DNA of 7,555 nt from Saprospiraceae bacterium (GCA_020849825.1 JADZFP010000528.1:1-7555); one strand, 5' to 3'. Shown: positions 1 to 6,231, counted from the first letter of the stretch. The notes: generated by a model not told the origin, from the letters alone. Translations and numbers: made by a program.

Positions 1-20
1 CCAACACTCTATCTAATCAG

Positions 21-78
21 CACATTAGCACATTCCCTCATTAGCACATTAGCACATTCCCTAATTAGCACATTAATC
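21..78. repeat. 24-bp tandem repeat, about 2.4 copies
   Basis: Two 24-bp units lie head to tail (21-44 and 45-68), differing at one base (C at 39, A at 63), and a partial third unit follows to 78. Each unit begins CACATTAGCACATTCCCT. A shorter core, ATTAGCACATT, occurs four times (24, 40, 48 and 64), partly overlapping, so the array has an 8/16-bp sub-structure as well. The upstream bases 11-20 resemble a degraded unit end. The array overlaps the asparaginase stop codon (77-79) by two bases, so it forms that gene's immediate 3' flank. No dyad symmetry suggests a terminator, and its role is unknown. Confidence 0.8.
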
Positions 79-601
79 AAAGCCCCTCCTCCCCTGCCTG
101 CCATTCCTCCGAGGGCAATTCTTCAAAAGTCCCCGTCTGGCGGTTTTTCCGCACGCGGTCCCAGGGAAAATAGCGGCCGTTCATCACCACGTACACGCCC
201 GGCGGGAGCACCTGCACGAAAGCGAGGGCGCTGCCCAGGTTGAAAAACCCGTCGGAAGAGGTGCCGAAAGCATAGGGGATCATGGCGCCGGTGAGTACGA
301 TGGTTTTGCCGGCGATATTCGCTTCGGCGAGCATTTTGGCCGTATTCACCATGCGGTCGGTGCCGTGGGTGAGCAGGATGCGGTCGGCCGGCGTTTTGCG
401 GCAATTGTAGACGATAATCGCCAGGTCTTCGTCGCGCATTTCGAGCGAATCGATCATCATCAGGGTTTTGACGTCGAGATCGACCTCGCAGCGCCCGCGT
501 TCGAACATTTCGTTGACGTGGGTGTCTTTGAAGAACAATTCTCCGGTGATGTAATTGTATTCCTTGTCGAAAGTACCGCCTGTGACAAAAACCTGGATCA
601 T
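77..601 (-). CDS. Single-domain (N-terminal-domain-only) asparaginase family protein
   Basis: The 174-residue product matches the N-terminal catalytic domain of bacterial type I/II L-asparaginases, which hydrolyse asparagine to aspartate and ammonia. Visible active-site elements are TGGT at residues 7-10 (Thr10 as the nucleophile), DS at 51-52, HGTD at 79-82 (Thr81 and Asp82 as the second catalytic set) and Lys99 just before the TGAMIP strand, matching Thr12, Ser58, Thr89-Asp90 and Lys162 of E. coli asparaginase II. Full-length enzymes have about 330 residues, with a C-terminal domain that helps complete the site across the dimer; here the protein stops after the first domain. Short forms like this occur in bacteria, so it need not be a truncation. 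The start at 601 is chosen because homology begins at MIQVFVTGG; an in-frame ATG at 697 would add 32 unlike residues across the divergent promoter region. No signal peptide is seen, so it is probably cytoplasmic. Activity and substrate are uncertain. Confidence 0.88.
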   Translation of the reverse strand: MIQVFVTGGTFDKEYNYITGELFFKDTHVNEMFERGRCEVDLDVKTLMMIDSLEMRDEDLAIIVYNCRKTPADRILLTHGTDRMVNTAKMLAEANIAGKTIVLTGAMIPYAFGTSSDGFFNLGSALAFVQVLPPGVYVVMNGRYFPWDRVRKNRQTGTFEELPSEEWQAGEEGL

Positions 602-658
602 AATCGTGGTGGATTGCAGGCTGCAAAGAAACAACTTCTCCAAATTCCCAGGGCAGCG

Positions 659-690
659 TTGAGGGTTTGCAGGAAAGGTTTTTACCTTTG
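659..690 (+). promoter_or_regulatory. Bacteroidota-type promoter with overlapping inverted repeat
   Basis: TACCTTTG at 683-690 fits the Bacteroidota -7 consensus TAnnTTTG exactly. A TTG at 659-661 lies 21 bases upstream, near the expected -33 distance. Transcription would start around 695-700, giving a leader of about 20 nt before the ATG at 719. A perfect inverted repeat, AAAGGT-tttt-ACCTTT (674-689), covers most of the -7 box and could be an operator or a small hairpin. The site lies between divergent genes. On the opposite strand only a weaker TTTCTTTG-like box is seen for the asparaginase gene. Confidence 0.5.
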
Positions 691-718
691 CCCGCAAGAA
701 TCAAAAAAGGAATCGCAC

Positions 719-883
719 ATGAAAAAGAACGAAGAATACACCCAAAACCGCGGTCGGGATTGGCTCGTATTTATCATCAGCACGGTAGCCACCCTCGCTA
801 TCCTTTTCTGGAAACCGGAATGGGTATGGGTCGGCTTCCCCTTTGTCTTTACGGCACTGGCCGGCGCTATGGGCCGCCTTTGA
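719..883 (+). CDS. Small two-helix membrane protein, unknown function
   Basis: This 54-residue protein is not one I recognise. A charged, polar N-terminus (residues 1-14, starting MKKNEEYTQNRGRD) is followed by two hydrophobic stretches, about 15-31 and 34-52, split by a short KPE turn. This suggests a helical hairpin in the inner membrane. It has four tryptophans (15, 31, 35, 37), high for its size. The ATG at 719 is preferred because a purine-rich AAAAAAGGA lies about 10 bases upstream and a good promoter lies at 659-690. An earlier in-frame ATG at 365 would run antisense through the asparaginase gene. It is a single-gene unit, divergent from asparaginase and followed by a palindrome with a T tract. 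The promoter, ribosome site and membrane pattern together make a real gene likely. Confidence 0.7.
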   Translation: MKKNEEYTQNRGRDWLVFIISTVATLAILFWKPEWVWVGFPFVFTALAGAMGRL

Positions 884-907
884 TTCCGCAAGACCAGCCA
901 TCTGTTT

Positions 908-979
908 GCACACAAAGCCGCAAAGCGCGCCGCAGTTTTTTTACTGCGCCCGCTGCGTCTCTGCGTGCATTTTTTCTTT
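908..979 (+). terminator. Imperfect palindromic element with T tract, probable terminator
   Basis: Two arms (908-936 and 943-968) are imperfect inverted copies of each other. The inner six pairs, CGCAGT/ACTGCG, are perfect and enclose a loop of six T. The outer part begins GCAC and ends GTGC, with several mismatches and a three-base length difference. The right arm runs into TTTTTTCTTT (970-979), so on the plus strand it should act as a rho-independent terminator for the 54-residue gene ending at 883. The CGCA/CTGCG-rich wording resembles dispersed intergenic repeats of environmental bacteria, so it may also be a mobile palindromic repeat; that is inference. Confidence 0.5.
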
Positions 980-1016
980 AGTGCGGTTTGGGGTTGATTT
1001 TTCCCATAAATAGAAA

Positions 1017-1038
1017 TCCCCGCCAATTGCGGCGGGGA
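1017..1038. other. GC-rich hairpin in the leader or gap before the acylase
   Basis: TCCCCGCC and GGCGGGGA form a perfect 8-bp stem around a six-base loop (AATTGC). On the plus strand no T tract follows; instead there is a C- and A-rich, unstructured stretch to about 1068. On the minus strand the hairpin is followed by TTTCTATTT, so it would terminate transcription arriving from the right, but no minus-strand gene lies there. It could instead be a 5' leader structure if acylase transcription starts further upstream. Confidence 0.45.
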
Positions 1039-1170
1039 CTCTAACCCAAACAAATAAACACAAAAACTACTTGCTGCAATTTTAAGACAAGTTTGGGGCT
1101 CCCGACAAATTTTTCCCCGGAAATTTTGGCGATTTCTCCGTTTGTTTGTTGGGCAACGGCTTTTAATACC

Positions 1171-1198
1171 AAATTAAGCCTTTTTTAATACTTAATTT
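1171..1198. repeat. AT-rich inverted repeat upstream of the acylase operon
   Basis: AAATTAAG (1171-1178) and CTTAATTT (1191-1198) are perfect inverted copies, 12 bases apart, in an otherwise AT-rich stretch about 110 bp before the acylase start. The size and spacing suit a dimeric regulator site or a weak hairpin. The rest of the gap (1039-1310) shows no coding sequence I can support. Confidence 0.4.
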
Positions 1199-1230
1199 AC
1201 AAATAAAAAGATTGCCCCGGCGGGTTCAAC

Positions 1231-1257
1231 TTTGAATCAAAAACTCTCCTACCTTTC
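1231..1257 (+). promoter_or_regulatory. Weak promoter candidate for the acylase operon
   Basis: TACCTTTC at 1250-1257 differs from the Bacteroidota -7 consensus TAnnTTTG only at its last base. A TTTG lies at 1231-1234, but the 15-base gap is shorter than the usual 19-21. If used, the mRNA leader would be about 45 nt. No strong Shine-Dalgarno sequence precedes the ATG at 1311, which is normal in this phylum. Confidence 0.3.
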
Positions 1258-1310
1258 GCCGGCAACCCCGACAAGCCATCATCCAATCCTTTTGTTATCA
1301 GGCTTGTGCC

Positions 1311-3758
1311 ATGCGTCTCATCCGCTTTTTATTTGCTTTTCTCCCGCTTGCCGGTCTGGTATGGGCGCTCAGCGTGCCCTTGAAAGCCGGCGACAAAACC
1401 TTGCCTGCCCTGGGGCGGTTTTTCAGCCCGTTCAGCGGCTTCTGGCAAAATGCCGAACCCGCAAACGGCCGGAACGCGGTACCCCTCCAGGCCAAACTGC
1501 CCGCGCTTAAAGGTCCCGTCGAAGTAGTCTGGGACGATATGATGGTGCCGCACATCTTCGCCGGCGACCCCAACGACGCGGCTATGGTTCAAGGGTACAT
1601 CCACGCCAGTCACCGGCTTTTTCAAATGGATATCGTGAGCCGCCAGACGGCCGGCCGGCTGTCGGAGGTAATCGGCCCCCGTACGCTCGAAGCCGACCGC
1701 CTGATCCGGCGCCGGGGCCTGCCCTGGGCCGTGGAGCGCAACATGAAGTCGCTGCAGCAATCGCCGCGCACCATGCAACTGCTCGAAGCCTATGCCGCCG
1801 GCGTCAATGCTTATATCGATCAACTCAACCCGGCCACCCTGCCGCTCGAATACAAACTGATGAATTTCGAGCCCGAGCACTGGTCGCCCGAACGCACGCT
1901 GTTCGTCGTGGCCAATATGATCGACGCGCTCAACAACCGCGACAACGACCTGGCCGCAACCAACAGCCTGGCCGTTTTCGGGCGGGATACGTTCAATTAC
2001 CTCTACCCCAGCTGGAACGCCAAACAAACGCCCATTATCCCCGATACCGGTCAATGGGCCGATATTCAGCCGCTGGTTCGGCCGGAAACCGTTTCCGGGC
2101 AGACCGCCCCGGGCAGCGCGCCGCCGGAGCGCTCCGAACTCAGCCCCAACCGCGACCTCAACGGCTCGAACAACTGGGCCGTGGCCGGCTCGCGTACCCG
2201 CTCCGGCGCGCCCATCCTGTGCAACGACACGCATTTGCCGCTGCGTTTGCCGCATGTCTGGTACGTACAGCAAATCCAGACGCCGCAGTTCAACAGCTAC
2301 GGCATTGTAGTGCCCGGCGTGCCGCTTATGGCCATCGGCTTCAACAACGACATGGCCTGGGGCTTTACCAATTGCAGCCACGAAGTGGCCGACTGGTACC
2401 GCCTGCAATGGACCGACGGCGGCAAAACGACGTACCTGCTCGACGGACAACCCCGCAAAGCCGAACTGCGGGTGGAAGAAATCCGGGTAAAAGGCGCGCC
2501 CGCCGTACGCGACACCGTGCGGTACACCGACTGGGGACCGGTGGTGTACGACCAGCCCGATCACCCGCTGCACGATTGCGCCTACCGCTACGTGGCGCAC
2601 GACCCGATGAAACCGGAGAGTTTGTACGAATTTCTGAATATCAGCAGCGCCCGCAATTACGACGACTACCGCAAAGCCATACCGGGCCTCGAAGCGCTGT
2701 CGCAAAACGTCGCATTCGCCTCCCGCAACGGCGCGATTGCCCTCACCGTGCAGGGCAAATTCCCGGTCCGCCAAAACGGACAGGGGCGCTTCGTGCAGGA
2801 CGGCACGGCCTGGGCCAACAACTGGGCAGGATACATCCCCGCATCTCAACTGCCCGCCATGCGAAACCCTTCGCGGGGCTTCGTCTACTCGGCCAACCAG
2901 CACTCCACCCCGCCTACTTACCCGTATTATTATCTCGGCAATTTCGACCATTCGCGGGGGCGGCGTATTTACCAGCGACTGGAAAACATGCGCGACATCA
3001 CGATCGACAGCATGAAAAGCATCCAGCTCGACAATTACAGCCAGCGCGCAGCCGACGGCCTGCACGCCTTGCTCCGCCGGGTCAAACGCGAACAACTCAA
3101 CGACAGCGAGAAAAAATGGCTGAGCGCGCTTGAACAATGGGACGCCCGCTACCAGCCCGACCAAATCGCGCCCTCGCTGTTTGAAATGTGGTTCGACTCC
3201 ACTTATTTCCATACCTGGGATGAAATGGAAAACCTGCGCCGGCAAAAAACTGCGGTCCTTTACCCCGAGCACTGGCGATTCTGCGAATTGCTGGAATCGG
3301 ACAGCGCCAGCGTGTTTTTTGACGAATTGAGCACGCCGCAGCGGGAAGAAGCCGGCGACATTGTCACGGCCGGCTTTCATAAAATGGCAGCCCGCGCCGA
3401 AAAAATGCCTTCGGATTCGCTGCAATGGCACACGTTTAAAGGATTTGTGATCAAACACCTGGCCATGCTCGACGCGTTCAGCCGGCTCGACGTATCGGTC
3501 GGCGGCTCGCGCAATTCGCCCAACGCCATCTCTACCAACCACGGCCCCACCTGGCGAATGATCGTTGAAATGGGCGCTCCCATCCGCGCGCTGGGCGTGT
3601 ACCCCGGCGGGCAATCGGGCAACCCCGGCAGCCGGTACTACGACAATTTTGTCGACGCCTGGGCTCGTGGCGATTATTTCGACCTGGTCTTCCTGTCGCA
3701 GTCCGACGAACAAAACCCGCGTATTCTGGCACGTCAAACCTTCACACCCGGCTCATGA
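1311..3758 (+). CDS. Penicillin acylase family protein (Ntn hydrolase precursor)
   Basis: The 815-residue precursor has the layout of penicillin/cephalosporin/N-acyl-homoserine-lactone acylases: signal or anchor segment (1-20), alpha chain (about 60-255), a Pro/Ser-rich linker (about 260-285) and a beta chain starting at Ser286. The alpha chain shows the family run VPHI (79-82), then GYIHASHRLFQMD and GRLSEVIG. NGSNNW (284-289) marks self-cleavage before Ser286, the N-terminal nucleophile. His308, in NDTH, is exactly beta-residue 23, as in cephalosporin and AHL acylases (penicillin G acylase has Gln there). Asn529, in SANQ, is beta-residue 244, matching the oxyanion-hole asparagine. PGGQSGNPGS (765-774) is a further family signature. 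All key residues are present, so it should be an active amidase outside the cytoplasm. The substrate cannot be told from sequence: acyl-homoserine lactones, acylated peptides or lipids are possible. The downstream membrane gene overlaps its stop. Confidence 0.93.
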   Translation: MRLIRFLFAFLPLAGLVWALSVPLKAGDKTLPALGRFFSPFSGFWQNAEPANGRNAVPLQAKLPALKGPVEVVWDDMMVPHIFAGDPNDAAMVQGYIHASHRLFQMDIVSRQTAGRLSEVIGPRTLEADRLIRRRGLPWAVERNMKSLQQSPRTMQLLEAYAAGVNAYIDQLNPATLPLEYKLMNFEPEHWSPERTLFVVANMIDALNNRDNDLAATNSLAVFGRDTFNYLYPSWNAKQTPIIPDTGQWADIQPLVRPETVSGQTAPGSAPPERSELSPNRDLNGSNNWAVAGSRTRSGAPILCNDTHLPLRLPHVWYVQQIQTPQFNSYGIVVPGVPLMAIGFNNDMAWGFTNCSHEVADWYRLQWTDGGKTTYLLDGQPRKAELRVEEIRVKGAPAVRDTVRYTDWGPVVYDQPDHPLHDCAYRYVAHDPMKPESLYEFLNISSARNYDDYRKAIPGLEALSQNVAFASRNGAIALTVQGKFPVRQNGQGRFVQDGTAWANNWAGYIPASQLPAMRNPSRGFVYSANQHSTPPTYPYYYLGNFDHSRGRRIYQRLENMRDITIDSMKSIQLDNYSQRAADGLHALLRRVKREQLNDSEKKWLSALEQWDARYQPDQIAPSLFEMWFDSTYFHTWDEMENLRRQKTAVLYPEHWRFCELLESDSASVFFDELSTPQREEAGDIVTAGFHKMAARAEKMPSDSLQWHTFKGFVIKHLAMLDAFSRLDVSVGGSRNSPNAISTNHGPTWRMIVEMGAPIRALGVYPGGQSGNPGSRYYDNFVDAWARGDYFDLVFLSQSDEQNPRILARQTFTPGS

Positions 3759-4144
3759 AAAATTTCATTCTGACGTTTATCACCGTATTGGCCGGCGGTT
3801 TGCTCGGCTATTGGGGCGTCCCCTGGTGGAGCCTCGTGCCGGTGGGCCTCGCGGCCGGCTGGCTGATTCGAAATACGCCAGCCCGGGGCTTTGCCGCGGG
3901 TTTTCTGGCCGGTTTTTTGTTGTGGGGAATATGGGCCTTTGCGCTCGATCACGCCAACGAAGGCATCCTGAGCGCCCGCATAGGCATGTTGTTTCAGGGT
4001 CTGGGCAACTGGATGCTCATCCTGATTACGGCTTTGCTGGGCGGATTGGTGGCCGGATTTGCCGTATTAAGCGGTAGTTTGGGCTACGATCTGGCATTTC
4101 CGCCGAAAAAAGGCCCCTACGCGCGGCGGCGCAGACGGCGATAG
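3755..4144 (+). CDS. Four-helix membrane protein, partner gene of the acylase
   Basis: I do not recognise a named family. The 129 residues contain four hydrophobic segments (about 3-20, 24-39, 44-63 and 86-109) rich in Gly, Ala, Leu and Trp. A hydrophilic loop lies at 64-85 and a basic tail ends in six arginines (124-129). By the positive-inside rule both ends should face the cytoplasm. The ATG overlaps the acylase stop as ATGA (3755-3758), so translational coupling and a shared mRNA are very likely. The acylase itself is exported, so this protein could anchor it, aid its export or maturation, or move its product; none of this is shown by the sequence. A terminator lies 130 bp after the stop, closing the operon. 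Confidence 0.82.
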   Translation: MKNFILTFITVLAGGLLGYWGVPWWSLVPVGLAAGWLIRNTPARGFAAGFLAGFLLWGIWAFALDHANEGILSARIGMLFQGLGNWMLILITALLGGLVAGFAVLSGSLGYDLAFPPKKGPYARRRRRR

Positions 4145-4204
4145 ATGGAAAGTGCGCGTATTGGCCCTAAATTTGTCGCTACAATCAAAAATGCCCAACA
4201 GTAG

Positions 4205-4232
4205 ATCGGTGTTCAGTTCTCGTCGCACCGAT
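4205..4232. repeat. Short inverted repeat in the operon 3' region
   Basis: ATCGGTG (4205-4211) and CACCGAT (4226-4232) are perfect inverted copies, 14 bases apart. They sit between the last stop codon of the acylase operon and its terminator, so they would be in the 3' untranslated region. The pair may stabilise the mRNA end or be chance. Confidence 0.35.
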
Positions 4233-4273
4233 TGTTCCATATCTGTTTAATCCGTCCAATTTTGAAGTATGGC

Positions 4274-4313
4274 AAAACCGGCTGTCCGTGAAGGATTGCC
4301 GGTTTTTGTTTTT
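4274..4313 (+). terminator. Rho-independent terminator of the acylase operon
   Basis: AAAACCGGC (4274-4282) pairs perfectly with GCCGGTTTT (4298-4306) over 9 bp, and the T-rich run TTTTTGTTTTT (4303-4313) continues directly from the stem. The 15-base loop contains a possible inner TCC/GGA pairing. It lies 130 bp past the membrane-protein stop. On the minus strand the A-rich side also gives four T, so it may act weakly for the convergent ompA gene. Confidence 0.8.
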
Positions 4314-4324
4314 CAGCCGATGTA

Positions 4325-4430
4325 GTTTCCCGCAGATGGCGCAGATTTTATACGCAGATGGGCGCAGATTTTCCACATCAGGATGATCTGCGCCCATCTG
4401 CGTATAAAATCCGCGTTATCTGCGGGAAAC
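4325..4430. repeat. Long palindromic element (45-bp arms) between convergent genes
   Basis: Arms 4325-4369 and 4386-4430 are inverted copies with only three differences in 45 positions; two of these still pair as G-U in RNA on the plus strand, leaving one A-C mismatch. The loop is 16 bases. Each arm is itself repetitive: CGCAGAT occurs at 4331, 4340, 4353 and 4363 on the left arm. The element ends six bases before the ompA stop and starts 12 bases after the acylase terminator. Its form fits a REP- or MITE-like dispersed palindrome that can also block read-through from both sides. No transposase or clear target duplication is seen. Confidence 0.8.
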
Positions 4431-4435
4431 AAACC

Positions 4436-6097
4436 CTACTCTACCCGCAATTCAAATTCCACGCGGCGGTTGAGTTCGCGCCCCTCGGCGGTTTTGTTGG
4501 CGGCGATCGGGCGGTACTCCCCGAAACCGGCGTACAAAATACGCTCCGGCTTGATACCCCGGAAGACCAGGTAATCGTAGCAGGCTTTGGCGCGCTGTTC
4601 GGACAGTTCCTGATTTTTATCTTCGTCGCCCACGTCGTCGGTGTGTCCGCTGATGGCCAGTTTGTAGTCGGGATACTGGCGGAGGATCTCCACGATTTCG
4701 TCGAGGACGGCGTAGGAAGAGGATTTCAACTTGGCCTTACCCGTTTCAAACTGAACGGCTTGCGTGGCCGTCGCCAGTTTTTCCTTGGTTTCCTGTTTCA
4801 CTTCCGGGCAACCATTGCTACCGGCCGTACCGGCCATGGTCGGGCACTTGTCGAGGTTGTCGGCCAGTCCGTCGCCATCGGTATCGGGGCAGCCGCCGAA
4901 AGCGCCGGCGACGTTGGGGCAGGGATCGTCTTTATCGGCCACGCCATCGCCGTCCTGGTCGGAGGCTTTTTTCACGGGACAGCCCTGATTGTCGGCCGGG
5001 CCCGCTTCGTTGGGGCAGCGGTCATCTTTGTCGGCCACGCCGTCGCCGTCGGTGTCAGCGGGTGGCGGGGGCGGCGGGCAGCCCTGTTGTTCGGCCACGC
5101 CGGCTTCATTGGGGCAGCGGTCGTCTTTATCCATGATGCCGTCGCCGTCGCTGTCCTGCGCGGGCGGGCAACCTTTGTTTTCGGCCGGACCGGATTCGCC
5201 GGGGCACATATCGTCTTTGTCGGGCACCCCGTCGAAGTCGGTATCGGGGCAGCCGTTCCAGCGGCCGGCCTGGTCGGGGCATTCGTCGACATTGTCGGCA
5301 AAACCGTCTTTATCGGTGTCGGGGCAGCCGTTCATGGAGGGCAGGCCGGCCAGATCGATGCATTGGTCGTCTTTATCGGCCACGGCGTCGCCGTCCTGGT
5401 CGGGGCAACCGCCGGTTTCGAGCGGGCCAGGCTCGTTGGGGCAGGCGTCTTCCACGTCGCCGATGCCGTCGTTGTCGGCGTCGGGGCAGCCCAGCGCCAC
5501 GGCGGGACCCGCCTGGCCGGGGCATTTATCGAGCACGTCGGGGGTGCCGTCGCCGTCGGTGTCGGCGGGTTTGGGTTCCTCTTTGTGGAGGAGGTAAACG
5601 AAGCCCAGTCCGAGTTGCAGGTTGTCGCGGTCGTCGACCAGGGCTTTGCGGAATTCGCCCTGCAGATTGATAAATCCGTAGGGAGAAAGGCGGAAATTGA
5701 GGCCTACGCCGAAGGGGAACTGGGCGTGGCCGTTTTCAAATTTTTCCAAAAAATACCCGGCGCCGCCGAAGGCGAAGGGGACGATTTTGGCTTCCGGGCG
5801 CATGTTTTCAATGCGGAAAACCAGGTCGCTGCTGAACGTCACGGTATTGCCGGAGGTATTGGGCAATTTGGCCAGGCCCAGTTTGAGCGGCACGCCGACG
5901 TTCAAAAACGGGGCGATATTGCGGAAATAACCAAACTCGAAGCCCTCGCCCAGGCGAAGGTCTTCGCCCGCCAACATGCTGTAGTCGTTGAGGTTGAGTT
6001 TGAAATGCAGGGCATCGGGGTTTTCGCGGTTTTGGGCCGTCGCCGGCGTTTGGCTCAGGAGCAACAGGGTAAGGAGGCTCAGGAAAAGTTTTCTCAT
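4436..6097 (-). CDS. OmpA family outer membrane protein with nine TSP3 repeats
   Basis: The 553-residue product starts with a signal peptide (1-21, cleavage after ATA). A likely outer-membrane beta-barrel domain (about 22-172) follows, then a linker of nine thrombospondin type-3 repeats (178-431) and a C-terminal OmpA peptidoglycan-binding domain (about 445-553). Repeats follow the plan DxDGDGxxDxxDxCP...GCP, with Asp for calcium and paired Cys. Repeat 3 is divergent (Ala238 for Gly, CI at 246-247 for CP). A run of six prolines (341-346) joins repeats 6 and 7. In the OmpA domain, Asp487 in GHTD and Arg502 in LSEQRA sit 15 residues apart, as do the diaminopimelate-binding Asp271 and Arg286 of E. 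coli OmpA. The protein should tether the outer membrane to the cell wall through a rigid, calcium-stiffened spacer. The ATG at 6097 gives the signal peptide directly. It is a single-gene unit, convergent with the acylase operon. Confidence 0.95.
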   Translation of the reverse strand: MRKLFLSLLTLLLLSQTPATAQNRENPDALHFKLNLNDYSMLAGEDLRLGEGFEFGYFRNIAPFLNVGVPLKLGLAKLPNTSGNTVTFSSDLVFRIENMRPEAKIVPFAFGGAGYFLEKFENGHAQFPFGVGLNFRLSPYGFINLQGEFRKALVDDRDNLQLGLGFVYLLHKEEPKPADTDGDGTPDVLDKCPGQAGPAVALGCPDADNDGIGDVEDACPNEPGPLETGGCPDQDGDAVADKDDQCIDLAGLPSMNGCPDTDKDGFADNVDECPDQAGRWNGCPDTDFDGVPDKDDMCPGESGPAENKGCPPAQDSDGDGIMDKDDRCPNEAGVAEQQGCPPPPPPADTDGDGVADKDDRCPNEAGPADNQGCPVKKASDQDGDGVADKDDPCPNVAGAFGGCPDTDGDGLADNLDKCPTMAGTAGSNGCPEVKQETKEKLATATQAVQFETGKAKLKSSSYAVLDEIVEILRQYPDYKLAISGHTDDVGDEDKNQELSEQRAKACYDYLVFRGIKPERILYAGFGEYRPIAANKTAEGRELNRRVEFELRVE

Positions 6098-6126
6098 CTT
6101 GTATGATTATTGTGGAGATCGTTGGT

Positions 6127-6144
6127 GGATCGTATGGACGATCC
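6127..6144 (-). promoter_or_regulatory. Inverted repeat in the ompA upstream region
   Basis: GGATCGT (6127-6133) and ACGATCC (6138-6144) are perfect 7-bp inverted copies around four bases, 30-47 bp upstream of the ompA start. This could be a 5' leader hairpin or a repressor site. A clear TAnnTTTG box for ompA is not visible; the nearest similar run, TATGATTTTTTG on the minus strand, lies just upstream of the repeat. Confidence 0.4.
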
Positions 6145-6196
6145 TTCACAAAAAATCATACCAAAAAACAGGTACGGGGTAAAAATTGCGGAAATT

Positions 6197-6231
6197 GGGG
6201 GTAAAAGGGTGGGTATGGGGGTGTTTGAGGG
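6197..6231 (+). other. G-quadruplex motif
   Basis: Five G runs (6197-6201, 6207-6209, 6211-6213, 6217-6221, 6229-6231) of three to five G are separated by loops of 5, 1, 3 and 7 bases. This satisfies the usual four-run G4 rule with a spare run. The G-rich strand is the template strand for both ompA and hepT. The motif lies 100-134 bp upstream of the ompA ATG and downstream of hepT. Confidence 0.6.

Noticed and set aside
21..78. CRISPR array
   Set aside because: The 24-bp units are directly adjacent without spacers, so this is a simple tandem repeat.
365..718. N-terminal extension of the 54-residue protein
   Set aside because: It would run antisense through the asparaginase gene and across the promoter at 659-690. 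The ATG at 719 has its own ribosome site.
1329..3737. 802-codon open frame antisense to the acylase gene
   Set aside because: It mirrors the acylase in a GC-rich, strongly codon-biased gene, which removes antisense stops. Its translation shows no family motif, whereas the plus strand has all acylase signatures.
4358..6106. 582-codon open frame antisense to the OmpA gene
   Set aside because: It is a reflection of the regular Asp/Gly/Cys/Pro codons of the TSP3 repeats. The Gly/Val/Ala-rich translation is repetitive for that reason only, and it starts inside the palindrome at 4325-4430.
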